This document shows positions 11,349 through 22,922 of a stretch of DNA of 64,000 nucleotides, piece after piece. A model generated the notes under the pieces. The model did not search any database. It saw only the letters and a program-made list of their open reading frames with translations, and had not been told where the DNA came from. Location of the stretch: positions 710,736 through 774,735 of the forward strand of contig NW_006766892.1 of NCBI RefSeq assembly GCF_000275845.1. Reading direction: 5' to 3'. The translations under genes were made by a program, and so were the position numbers. How positions within the stretch are numbered: position 1 is the first letter of the stretch; each line of letters starts with the position of its first letter. This DNA is from Dichomitus squalens LYAD-421 SS1 (taxonomy: Eukaryota > Basidiomycota > Agaricomycetes > Polyporales > Polyporaceae).

Positions 11349-14300
11349 ATGAGCTCCCAAATACCATCATCTTTAGCAACCGTCCCGTCGACTTTCCAGG
11401 AGAATGGCGAGCCCGCACAGTTCCTCGACTGGGTGCAAGGGCAGATGTCCGCGCTCCTTGGAGATCCAGGTCTTGTGCTGAAGGACAAGAGGAATGATTG
11501 GGTCAAGACAATATCCAGTCTCCTCTCAGTGCTCGCCCTTCCAGGCGCAACGGAACTTCCATGGCATGCGATGCACGAGCAAATCAAGCTCACGGAGGTC
11601 TGTCTCCAACTCATATTTCACGCTGCGCAGCGGGTACCTTCTTTGTTTGCTGGAGAAGAAACCCTCGCACAAGCTCTCTTCACAAGCATCACTATCCTTT
11701 GCACGACTCTCGATCTCTGGATAGATGTAGACCCACCGCCGGAAGCCGGGTACTTGAGCCCCGTCGAGCTATACACGAAGGCAAGCGTAGCTGCAGCTGC
11801 AGTCCTACAAGCACTTGGAGATGAGGTTGTGCCCGAGATTGGTCCGAAGTCTCGGCAGCTTATGAGGGCAATTGTTGATCGCTGTGCGCAAGCAGTTAGT
11901 GGTGCGTGTGCCCGAATCTCCAACCGATAGCACAATTTCACTACTGACGTGCATGTTAGATATGCTTTTGACCTCCGAAACAACCACTTATCCTGCGTAT
12001 GTGGAGTTGTATGTCGATCCCGACGTCGTGGACTACCTCGCGAAGATATCCCAGGTGCGGCTGCTAACCATCTCAGTGTGACGATTTTCGTTTGGCTTAC
12101 GGACGAGATAGACGTCTAGATTGAAGATCACCAGTGCGGCGCACGTTCCTTTAGTACTGAGCACCTCACTAGAGATCTGCATGATTGCCCTTACCCCCAC
12201 TGCCACAAACCATTGGTTCGTCGGCGATCTCGCACGAGAGACTAGCCAGCTCGTGCAAAAAGCCTATGAATATCTGCTCTATGCTTGTACGACTGCCGGT
12301 ACCTCTAGGCTGCGGGCACTCACGAGAACATGCCTGGCTTTGACTACCTTCTACGTGTCTAGCGGCTTCCCCGAGCTTGCTGAGTCTTACTGGACAAGGC
12401 TGCTATTGTTCCGCCTCGAGAGCGGCCCAGAGTCCGATTGGGATAAACTCGATGCCTCTCTGGCCGCAAGCGTACAGACATCAGGGATGACTCCTCGTAA
12501 CCATGCGGATCTCTATGCCATTGCTCGCGCTTTGAGTATGGAAGACTGGGGAGAAGAAGGTGGTAGTTTGAGGGTAAGTACTGGACAAACATAGTAAATA
12601 TACGGGATCTTCTCACCAATGCACACCAGGGGCTTTGCGAAGCGTACTTGATGCTGTTTGTACCATCCCTAGACCACGAGACACTTCGTAATGTCAATGC
12701 GTTACTCAACACGGAGACAAGCCCTCCCTCCTACGCCAATCTCCTGAAAGCCGTGAACGATCGCCTCGTCATCCTGGAGAATCCAGAGGGCGTGCTCAAC
12801 AAGGCTACGTTATCACGGAGAGCCCTCGCGCGAGAGGCAGTGCAAGCCATTGTTGAGCCTCACGTTCTACAGTGGATGGACGACGATGATTCCCTGACCG
12901 ACGTGGACTTCATCCGCCGAGCTCTGGACGAGATCAATAGACGATTCGAGGAGCAGTGAGTGACTGCCTGTATGCTATGGAGATGCGTTCCTAACCAATT
13001 CTTGTAGGCCTGTCTGGAATACAACACCTGGCGCCCTCGAAGGTCTCGCCAAGAAATTAGGAGACCTCCCGTGCCTTCTTTTTCACGCCAAGGACAAGTG
13101 TGAACCAGATGCGAACACGACTAGGCTCGGTGTTCCATTCATCGCTGTGTATCTCAAGGTCGCGTTCCGTATCCTTGAATGCGACCAGTCGCGCAAAATT
13201 CACCCTCGGGTCAGTGCTGCTGTTTACGACGCCCTCGCCAAGTCATTCCGCCACCAAACTTCAATTGGAGACGACCGGTTATATGAGGAACTCGGTGGCT
13301 TCGTGTCTCGCGGTATGAAAGATAAGGAACGGGCTGTCCGTCTCGCTGCCGGGTAGGTGCACGTTACCTGCCATTGGCGTAGCGCATAGAGTGACTTCCT
13401 ACGCAGGCGTGCCCTCGTTGAGCTCGTCAGACTTTTCGAGAGGCTTGAAGAGAAGAGAGAGATCACTGTTGTAGGACTGTTCGAGAGGGTGAATCCGCTT
13501 TTGAGGCACCCTGAGCACCGAGTTCGCGAAACCACCATTGTGACTGTAGGCTTCATTGGAAAGTGAGTGTTAGGCTTGCCACTTGTCGGAACAATACTGA
13601 TCGTATCGATCAAGGTCGTGCACTGGGCCTGCCTTACGAGAGAGCGTGTGTTCGTTGGTCTTCCAGATCGGCCAGTCCAATCCGATCTTGAAGGGCACAG
13701 CGACGCTGCAGGTATGCGAGGTCGCTTCCCATGTCTACACTTAGCTCATCCGACCATTATGATAGCTACAGGCCCTGGCGCGGCAGTACAAGAAATCGCT
13801 CTATAGTCTCACATCTCCCTATCTGGACCGCATCGCTCCGTACCTAGTCCGCCGCATGATCAGCGAGCCGGACGGCATCGCAGAGTTCTGTCGCCTCCTC
13901 TCGGTCACGCTCGAGGACTTCGTGAATCTGACGTTGAAGCACTCGCTCCCCCCTCTCTTCGCCGATGGCCAGGCCAAAGTGCTCGAAGCGGTCGCTGCGA
14001 TCGTCAGGAAGCACAACATTGCGTTACTTGTGCTGGATGGGGCGCACTGGATTCTCTCGCACTCGTTCATGTTGACCGGAATTGGTCAAACTAACAGGGG
14101 TTTACAGTTCATTCTGGGGGTACTGCGGGAGAATGCGCAGGACCCCACAGCGATTGACATCGCGAGCGTTGCCCGGAGTTGTCTCATTAACCTCCTGGGA
14201 GAAATCGTGGTGTGCCTGGGGGATGAGAATCCTGACACTGTGGAAGCGGTATGTTACAAGATAACCTGCTCATGTTAGCTCAAGTTGCTGACACCAAGCA

Positions 14301-17300
14301 GGCACATCAGGGGTTACGCAAGCTCGTTCGGCTATTGGGTGCTCCAGGATCTGAGGCTTCGGGGACCAGGCAGGAAATCGAGGCGTTCTTCAAGGAACAC
14401 ATGCTCGGCGTCATCTCAACACTCAACGATATGTTGCAGGAGGTCCATGGCAGACAGTCGATTGAGACCAAGCAGAAGATTCTCCGAAGTCTTGGAGAGT
14501 TTGCCAAGCTCGTCGGTCCGACGATCGCGAACGTCGCTCCTCAGGTTCAGAATTCAATTCCACTTCCATCTTGAGCCGCTCTGATACATTATGCGTAGAT
14601 CATGGCCTCGCTGCAGACGATGGTGGTTGTACCTCAGTTCTCCGAAGCAGCGTTGTCGAGTTGGTGTTCCTTCATCTCGACCCTGAATCCGGCGGACATT
14701 GGGTCGCACGTCGGACCCACGAGCGCATCTTTGGTTGCTTCATGGCCCTCTTTCTCTGAAAATGGCCGCGAGTTGGCACGAGAATGCCTTCGCTTCATGA
14801 TTGTAGAAAGGGGCGCCGCACTGGGCTCGCGATTAGCGGAGGTTGCTGACCTCAGCTCCGTACCAGAACTGCATGCGCTATCCAAACATCTCGCAGAGTC
14901 GCGCAAGTACTGGTCTCCGTCGGAGCGCCTCAGCATCCTGTTGGAGCGTCTGGACAGCGATAGCCTCACTGTGGCGGTGCGCTCAGCGATAGAGCTCAAG
15001 GCCTGGTTGTTGGGTGGCGGCGAAGACCACGTCCGATCGCTGACGAATGGCGACGTCTTCGATCCTCTCGCCGGTCATCTCGTTTTCGCTCTGTATAGGG
15101 CGGCTTGCCGGGATGGAGACGGAACTGAGGCTCTCCACACGCTCGCGTTCGAATGCATTGGAATTGTCGGCGCTATCGATCCTGACAGGTTCGAGCTACG
15201 CGTCCACGACAACCGCATGATCATGACAAGCAACTTTGCGGACGAAGGCGAAGCGATGACTTTCGCGCTCCACCTCATCCAGGATCTTCTAGTGGGTGCA
15301 TTCCGGTCGACGAGCGACATCAAGTACCAGAGCTACCTCGGTTACGCGATCCAGGAACTGTTGAGATTCTGCAAGTTTACTCCCGCATTAGTGAATCCTG
15401 GATCGGGGTCAGGTTCCATCCCAATGAAAGTGCGGCACCGCTGGAACAGCCTGCCGAAGACGGTTCTCGAGACAGTCACCCCGTTACTGGAATCGCGATT
15501 CAATCTCACATACTCGAGGATTGTCCTGCAGGCGTATCCGATCTACCCTAACCACTCGACATATCGACAATGGGTGCAAGCCTGGACTAGCGATCTGATC
15601 TACAAGGTCAAGCACGATGTTGCAAAGCGGATCTTCCAGGTGTTCACTCCTGTTGTTCGCAACAAAGACGTTGGCGTCGCTCACCACCTGCTGCCACACC
15701 TCGTTCTCACGGTCCTCGCTTCTGGCGACGAAGATGCTACCCAGGCAATCCGCACCGAACTGCTCTCTGTGCTCGCCGACCAGGTAGATGTGAACAGTTC
15801 CTCTACGCCGGATAAGAAGTTGCTTAGCGCTCAGGTATGGTCACACTGCCCTTTTGCCAGAAGGGGTCCAGATGCTGATGCACCTATAAGACTGTGTTCA
15901 TGTTGCTTGACCATCTCAGCAAATGGATTCGCATTGTTCGCCAGGACATTGCAAAGCAGAAGGCGGAAGCGAAGCGCTCATCACGAACTTCAAGTGCCTC
16001 CGGGTCTCTGACGAATCCAGATATCGAGGAAGCCCTGCTGCGCGTGGACTCTGTCCTGGCCAGCGTGGATCAAGGACTCATGGCAAAGGCGGCGTTCCAA
16101 TGCAAGGCCTACGCGAGGTCTCTCATGAATCTCGAACAGCAGATCATGACCCTACGTGAACGTCATACCTCAGCCCCTGAGCTGCAAGATCACTACGAGC
16201 GGCTGCACGAGATGTACGCTCACCTCAATGAGCCGGACGGTATGGAGGGTGTCTCGACGATGATCCTCTCCCCGTCCTTGGAGCATCAGATCCGTCAACA
16301 CGAGAGTACCGGCCGCTGGACTTCCGCTCAAAGTTGTTGGGAGGTCCGCCTCCAGCATGAACCTGAGAATTTGGACTACCATCTTGGGCTACTGAGGTGT
16401 CTCAGGAACCTTGGGCATTACGGCATGTACGCACGGGTTTCGCAAGGAGTCGCGAACTGACCTAGCACCTTCACAGACTCATTGCGTACCCACGTCAAGG
16501 GCGTACTGATTAGGAACCCTGAGTGGGGACCTCAGCTAGTCGGCTATCAAGTCGAGAGTGAATGGATGGTGGGGCATTGGGAAGAAGTACAGAATCTCGT
16601 CTCGCAGACCGACGCCCGGCCTCCTCTTGTCCTGATGGCACATGTCTTGCTTGCGATGCGGTCTGGGAATGAAGCAGCCATCGCAGGATCGCTCTCTGCG
16701 GCCCGCGAAGCTTTAGGAGCATCTATAACGGCATCTGGGCCGACTGGTTATCGACGTTCGTATGACGCCGTGTTGGACTTACATCTCATCCATGAGCTCG
16801 AAGTTATAAACCAAGTCCTCCGCGATCAATCCGGCGAAGTACCCGCGGCTATTCGAATCGTGAATTGGAGCTTCGAGAGCCTGCTGCAACGCCTCGCCAC
16901 TCGCTTCGACTCTACACTCCCATCGTTCCGCATTCGAGAGCCCATCCTGAATATGCGAAGGACAGCTTTCAATTTGAGGTGAGCGGGTAGTGTATCAATT
17001 CGAGATGACGTCTTCATGAATCTGTTCAGCGTGTCGCAGGTCGAGGAAGCGAAGCGAGCTACCGGAAAGCTTTGGCTCGACAGTGCCAAAATCGCGAGGA
17101 AAGCTGGTCATTCTCAGACGGCCTATAGTGCAATACTGCAAGCTCAGAGATGCAATACGCCTTTCTCTTTCATTGAAAGCGCGAGGCTCGTTAGGATGAG
17201 GGGAGAACCTCTGCGGGCGCTACAGGAACTAGAGAATGCCATGAAGTTGTTGGGAAACGAGGCGCATGAGCCATCCCCTGACAACGAAGTCATTGACCTG

Positions 17301-19829
17301 ACTGAAGCTGCTCCTCCAGTTCGCCTATTCCCGGGCGAGACAAAGGCGCTGAGGGCTAAGGTAGGTTTCCGGCAGTATGATATGCAGTGAGAAATCGAAG
17401 CTCATCTCACCTTCAATCAAAGGCTCACATCCTTCAGGCCCGTTGGATGGCAGACTCCGACCGATACGAGGATTCTAAGGTTCACAAGGAATTCCTAGTA
17501 GGAGCGGAGATGTTGCCCAAGTTCGTCCATCAGCTCAAGCGTATGCAAACCGTATACTCACAAGCGGCAGATGGGAGAGTGGACAATTCCACCTCGGACA
17601 ATTTCATGATGAATGCTTCAAGGCACTCTCTCCTACAGATAAGAGGAATCGGTCAGTGGCGGGAACATCTTCAACCTGGCCAATTCTGACAACCTGTTCA
17701 GCGGCATGAAAATGAATCTGCAGACAGTCCGATGCTTTACTCGCGCGATCAGATATGGGTCGAAGTATATCTATCAAACCTTACCTCGCGTACTTACCAT
17801 CTGGCTCGATATGGCTGAGGATCCTGAGCGGGCGGCAAACGACATCTTCTCCAAGATCAATGCAGAAGTGTCTCGCACAATCAAACTAGCCCCAGTATAC
17901 AAGGTGGGAGCTGTCTTTGCCTGTTTCCCGTCCTGAAGGCTTTGCTTAAAAGATTCCAGTGGTATACCGCTTTTCCTCAGATCGTATCTCGGATTGGCAT
18001 GAGGAATGAGAGGGCATATGAAGTACTCGCCTATTTGCTCTCGTATGTCATTGCAGAGTATCCGAGGCAGGCGCTGTGGCTCTTCACGGCAGTGGCCAAA
18101 TCTACCACTCCACAACGCGCTACGAGAAGCAAGCAGATCCTGTCCAAGCTACGAGTAGGTACCCTTATGAATCTCTGCAATAATGTGCACTCACGCGGAC
18201 TTTAGAATCAGAATAGGAACAACACTGGTAGCATGGTTACGGCGATGGCCAAGATGACTGATGAGCTTCTGAAGTTCTGTCACAAGCCCCCAAAGGAGGC
18301 CAAAGTACTCAATATGCTCAAAGACTTCCCGGCACTGAAGAAGATGATAGACAATACAGCAGCTGCGAAGGAGATACTGATACCTTTGCAGGAGTCCCTA
18401 ACGGCGAATCTTCCACCTCTCTCAGCATCGGAGAGTACACATCAGCCGTTTCCCATCGACGCCCCAACGTTCGCATGTGAGTGATCTCCCTCGACACTCT
18501 TGCCTCAGATAGTGACGGCCTTGTGCAGCCTTTTTTGACGAGGTCGAGGTCATGACCTCGTTAGCCAAACCCAAGAAGATGTCCATCATGGGAAGCAACG
18601 GGCAGGTTTACACCTTCTTAGGCAAGAAGGATGACCTGCGGAAGGATGGTCGATTGATGGACTTCAACGCCATTCTCAACAAACTCTTGAGGAAAGATTC
18701 TGCGTCACGTCGCAGACAGCTCAGTAAGTGCGTGGTCCTGTTGAATAGACATGTACTCAATCCGTGCGGCTACCAGATATCCGCACTTATGGTGTCGTGT
18801 CCCTGAACGAAGAGTGTGGTTTGATCCAATGGGTCCCCAACACGGTACCTATTCGTCCTATTCTTCAGACCCTCTATGCCCGTCGAGGAAGGCAACTGTG
18901 GGTATGTTGTGCTCCCGATATATTCGTAGATGTTCTCCTGACGCGGACAGGGCAACGACGTGAAAGTAGCATTCGATAAAATGAAGTTGAAGAACAACAG
19001 GGAGGCTGCCGCGATCTTCACCGAGGAGGTCCTGTCATTGTTCCCGCCGGTCCTGCACGAATGGTTTGTCGAGACATTCTCGGAACCGTCCGTATGGCTG
19101 GCAAGTCGGACGGCGTACAGTCGAACTGCTGCGGTCATGTCTATGGTGGGATACATCCTCGGGTAAGTCGTCACTATATACCACTGCGTTTGGTCTGATG
19201 AGGGTATCTACAGTTTGGGAGATCGTCACTGCGAGAACATTCTGTTGGATACAAACTGTGGAGACGTCATCCATGTGGACTTCGATTGCTTGTTCGAGAA
19301 GGGACAAGCTCTTGAGACGCCTGAGATCGTGCCGTTCCGTCTGACGCACAATATCGTCGACGGTTTCGGAGTGACTGGCGTCGAAGGTTCGTCATACCGA
19401 TATCGCACTCGTATACCTCCCTCTGAGTTTAACCGCGCAGGCTTCTTCCGCATCTCATGCGAAGTGACGCTTCGGTTGCTTCGAGAGAACAAGGACTGTC
19501 TCATGAATGTTCTGGATGCGTTCGTTCATGACCCCCTGGTCGAGTGGGAAGAGAAGCGTCGCCGACTAGAGCGCAACCACGCTGTGGCTGACATGCGCGC
19601 CGTATCCCAGGATGCTTTGGGCCCGATAGAGGAGAAGCTGCAGGGTGTCTTCAGACTCATGAAGTCGAGCCCTGGGAAGCAGCTGTCGGTGAACAACCAT
19701 GTCCAAGCTCTCATACATCAAGCAACCGACCCCGGGAACTTGGTGAGTACCGTTGGTGTCTTGACGACACGGACAGGAACTTACGGGTCATAGGCACGAA
19801 TGTATGTCGGATGGGCACCGTTCCAATGA
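11349..19829 (+). CDS. ATR/Mec1/Rad3 checkpoint kinase (PIKK), 2434 aa
   Basis: Twenty-three exons: 11349-11901, 11960-12054, 12112-12573, 12630-12955, 13008-13352, 13407-13562, 13615-13711, 13766(or 13772)-14248, 14302-14544, 14599-15834, 15891-16422, 16477-16978, 17030-17360, 17423-17520, 17571-17651, 17702-17903, 17960-18154, 18206-18476, 18529-18723, 18777-18901, 18951-19162, 19214-19742, 19794-19829. All phases agree. The N-terminal 1330 residues are HEAT-like helices, followed by the FAT domain, then the kinase: glycine-rich loop region GSNGQVYTFLGKKDD, catalytic LGDRHCENILLD (D2250, N2255), Mg-binding HVDFDCLFEKG (D2269), activation segment with DGFGVTGVEG typical of ATR rather than ATM or Tor. 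It ends in a FATC domain, LARMYVGWAPFQ. ATR phosphorylates Chk1 and others at stalled forks with Ddc2/ATRIP. The intron after 16422 appears to use a GC donor. Converges with YAF9, 96 bp apart. Confidence 0.95.
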
Positions 19830-19925
19830 TTTCAGGTTCACAGACGAACTGTTCTATATCACTCGCATTGTATCATATTCGTACATCCTGTTCCGCACTG
19901 TATTGCTATTTCACATACACGATTC

Positions 19926-20876
19926 TTACTTCAATTTCGATTGGAGCGCTGCCTCGAGCTCTTTCTTGTACTTGTTGGATTCGTTCTCCTTCTCAATAAG
20001 CTTATTGCGCCACTTGTGGGTGTCCTCGACGATCTGCTTCAACGCCTTATCCAGCCTCTCCGCCTCCTCCTTCTCCATCTCCTGCGTGAACTCTGGCGTG
20101 CCGCCCTTCGATGCCTCAAGAGAAGCCATATTCGCGATGTGGTATGGGACTGGTCGCCGCTTGACCTTGGGGAGCGGGGTAGGAGGGTGAGCAGTGAGGA
20201 TGTTGAGGAAAGACTGAAAGGGATCGTTGAAGACGATCTCGTCGTACTGCCATGAGTGCACGGGACCCGCCTTCAAGGCGTTTTCCAGAGTGGGGATCTC
20301 AGGTTCGCCGCTCTCGGGGGTGGTCCAAGGGTGGAGCTTGAGGTGGTGGTAGAACGTTATGGCCTTCTCGCCGGACTCTTGGACGAAGGTTATGCGAATG
20401 GTGATATCGAACTCACCCCACCTATGGAGCTCTTCAGTGCGAGAGGTCCAAAGGGGAAAGATATGGTACGTACCCTGTTTCTGACACTTCAAAGGGAGGC
20501 TTATCCACGTCTACCACACGCATGTGAGTCAAACGGGTAGGAGTAGCGCAGTAGCGCTTACTTCGAGTTGGATTAGGGTACGTATCGTGCAGCTTGAACG
20601 TCACCCGTTTGATGAAATAGCTCAAGTCATCCGCTCCTCCCACCTCATTAGAGTCTGGGGCAGAGGCGGCACTGCGTACGGCAACCGTCCATCGGTGCGT
20701 ATGGTCGGGGCTAGGGAGCGCCTCCCGCTCTTTCGGAGTCAGGACCCACGCAGTGTTTCCATAGATGATAGGACGATGTATTGTAACTCCCTGTTGTCAG
20801 AAGGATATGAGAGAGACATTAGGGCAACGGGAGGCGGGATACGCACTCGGACACGGACGCGATCGTTGGAGGCCAT
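19926..20876 (-). CDS. YAF9: YEATS-domain protein Yaf9/GAS41
   Basis: Four exons: 20876-20847, 20790-20562, 20510-20474, 20421-19926; 263 residues from MASNDRVRVR. The YEATS domain runs from about residue 11 to 150 with the diagnostic GVTIHRPIIYGNTAW, HTHRWTV, FIKRVTFKLHDTYPNP, PPFEVSETGWGEFDI and FYHHLKLHP blocks, which form the acyl-lysine reader pocket. The C-terminus (about 200-263) is a coiled coil rich in Glu and Lys. Yaf9 is shared by the SWR1 chromatin remodeller (H2A.Z deposition) and the NuA4 acetyltransferase. It starts 176 bp from the divergent COX7 gene, so both probably share a promoter region. Confidence 0.95.
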
Positions 20877-21052
20877 GACGGACGCGGTCGAGGCGAGTCG
20901 CGCCGGTTCGGAAGTTAAGACTCCGCCTCGCGCGCTCGGACTCGAGCGCAACAGCTTTGACTTGCTCCTTTACCCCTCCCTTACTCCTCACCCCGACGTT
21001 GCGTCAAAATGGTCCTCAATGCTCTTGTGAACAGTCAGTGTGGTTTGCTACA

Positions 21053-21479
21053 ATGCTAGCGAATCGTCTACCCACTAAGATTATTGCTAAAGAGCCTAAC
21101 CGTGTCGTGGAGAAGCAGAAGCTCGTGCAGGTGAGTCTTGGTCTGCAATCCTTGCTTGCGGAATGGGACAGTCTGTTCAACCTTGTTTACCTGACTTTCA
21201 GAGCTCACACGAGCCCATATACTACCGTCTGCCTCGCTCGAAGCTCTACGTCAGTGAGTGTCCCGTCCTGACCCCGCCCATTGGTCTCCCCTTGATGGCG
21301 TTGCCTCCCCTCAGACGCGTACTTCGCCCTCTTCACGGTGGGCATGCTCAGCTCGACGTACGGTATCTACCGGCTCATCCGGGTGGGTTCTGTTGTCTCG
21401 TTTCTCCTTGTGATATATAAGCTCATGAACTCTCGTCCTTGCTTGTTATGTACAATAGGGCAAGCCCGCTGGTGAATGA
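21053..21479 (+). CDS. COX7: Cytochrome c oxidase subunit 7 (VIIa-like), 72 aa
   Basis: Four small exons: 21053-21130, 21202-21253, 21315-21382, 21459-21479 (GKPAGE and stop). The protein, MLANRLPTKIIAKEPNR..., contains the pattern EKQKLVQSSHEPIYYRLPRSKLY followed by one membrane span (AYFALFTVGMLSSTYGIYRL). This lines up with yeast Cox7 (QKIFQSS.KPLWWRHPRSALYLYPFYAIF) from memory of the family. Cox7 is a single-span subunit of complex IV in the mitochondrial inner membrane. The length matches fungal Cox7 (about 60-75). Confidence 0.85.
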
Positions 21480-21880
21480 TTGGTCTAGCACACAGATGCA
21501 ATGTCAATGTAGCCTTTCGTCGTTCTTAATTTCAACGCTCTAGACGAGGAACCTATGTTGTGTGAAATCGAAAGACCATGCGTGCGTTTGATGCGGTTTA
21601 CCCGACCTCTCCCGGATCTCTCCGTGGCCTGCACTACTGTCTGGCTATCCTTTCAATGGTCCCGTCATCAAACGGTAGCGTGAAGAGGGGGCTCTGTTGA
21701 GCGCATCAATACTGCAGGATGACAGTGTAATGCAAGGAAAGAGTTATCCTTGGGATCATACCGTATGCTTGCACGTGGTCCAGACACGAGCAAGGACGCG
21801 CGCGAAGTCGGGCTGCCCAGTCGTCCACTTTGCCTCCTGCCCTCATCTATCTACCTACTCGTCTGCGCTCTCTACACGGG

Positions 21881-22448
21881 ATGACGGACCAATATGTTGA
21901 CCCGAAGGTCGCTCGCGCGTCCTACCGGCCCAAAAATGTATGTCTTACACTTGCCTAGCAGTCTCGGATCCCCCGACAAATGTTCCTGGCTCTAGGTGAT
22001 GTCCCCGGGCCTGAAACGCGCGCGCGAGCCCTTCAGGCTCCGTAACGCAATCACCGGTCTCGCACTCGCCGGCTTCGCTGTCGGCGTATGGGCATACTCC
22101 ATCAGCGCGGTGAAGCAGGACGACTTCGGAGACGTGGACGAGGAGGCACGCGCGCTCATGGCGGGGTCTGGGATCCAGAAGTCGGAAGATGGGGCGGCAG
22201 AGGCGGGAGGAGCGGCGGAGGTGTCGAAGGCGATTGCTGTCCCTGCCCCGGCAGCACCTACTGTCGTGTCACCTTCGATATCACCCCTCAGCGTGGGGAC
22301 AAGACGGGGCATCCTACCACCACTTCTCGAAGGTCGGTTCCCCAGCCTCCTGGATCCCCGAACAGGCACTCTGGTCTGGAGCGCACCTCCAGTAGACAAC
22401 GTTGGGAAGCTGGGGTCAACAAGTTCAGGAACAAGACGAGTCCTCTAG
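21881..22448 (+). CDS. COA3: Cytochrome c oxidase assembly factor 3 (COA3/CCDC56)
   Basis: Two exons, 21881-21937 and 21996-22448, 169 residues. The first exon reads MTDQYVDPKVARASYRPKN and joins to a core MSPGLKRAREPFRLRN, a single membrane span (TGLALAGFAVGVWAYSISAV) and the signature KQDDFGDVDEEAR. This is the Coa3 family: an inner-membrane factor that with Mss51 and Cox14 couples COX1 synthesis to complex IV assembly. The C-terminus (residues 80-169) is low-complexity Ala/Gly then a conserved-looking FPSLLDPRTGTLVWSAPPVDN end seen in Agaricomycete forms. It directly follows COX7 on the same strand, 402 bp away. Confidence 0.88.
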
Positions 22449-22922
22449 TGTCCATGAAGCGAAAAGTACATTTCCGCTTGCTTCTCCGTATTGTATTCAT
22501 AATAGTAATCCCCATTCAGCATTTGATCTTGCATATCCAATATATAAGACACAAGGCACGTAGATCATAGCACATATGCACCACAAAGAAGCAACAGAAA
22601 AACACAAGTAACTGAAAGCAATCAGCGAGCATGACGAAAACACAGCAAAAGCAAGCGATGACACGCTAGAATCCATTTCCCTGCGGTCAGCATTCCATCC
22701 GTCCGAGTCCTGGGTATGAACGTCCGTCTAAGATAACCCTCGCACATTGACTTCACACCTGAGCGGGATGACCAGCTTCGTCTGCTGCGTGCATCCAGCG
22801 CGAGTCTGGAGACAAGGTGCCAAGGCTCAGGCAGCCGCGTAGAACCCTTCCGGCTGCCTTCGCATCCAGTCCGATTTCCAGTCAGCCATCCGTCCCCTTT
22901 CCTTGCGTTGCTTGGGAAGGAC
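22449..22922. other. Convergent 3' intergenic region
   Basis: Between COA3 (+) and the RNase III gene (-). A-rich 22530-22680 probably holds the COA3 polyadenylation region. A possible terminal exon of the RNase III gene lies at about 22827-22859. Nothing else seen. Confidence 0.45.

Noticed and set aside
14048..14112. Possible very short intron in the ATR gene (about 37 nt ending ttacag)
   Set aside because: The segment is in frame and open, and the intron would be shorter than nearly all others here; I left it as coding.
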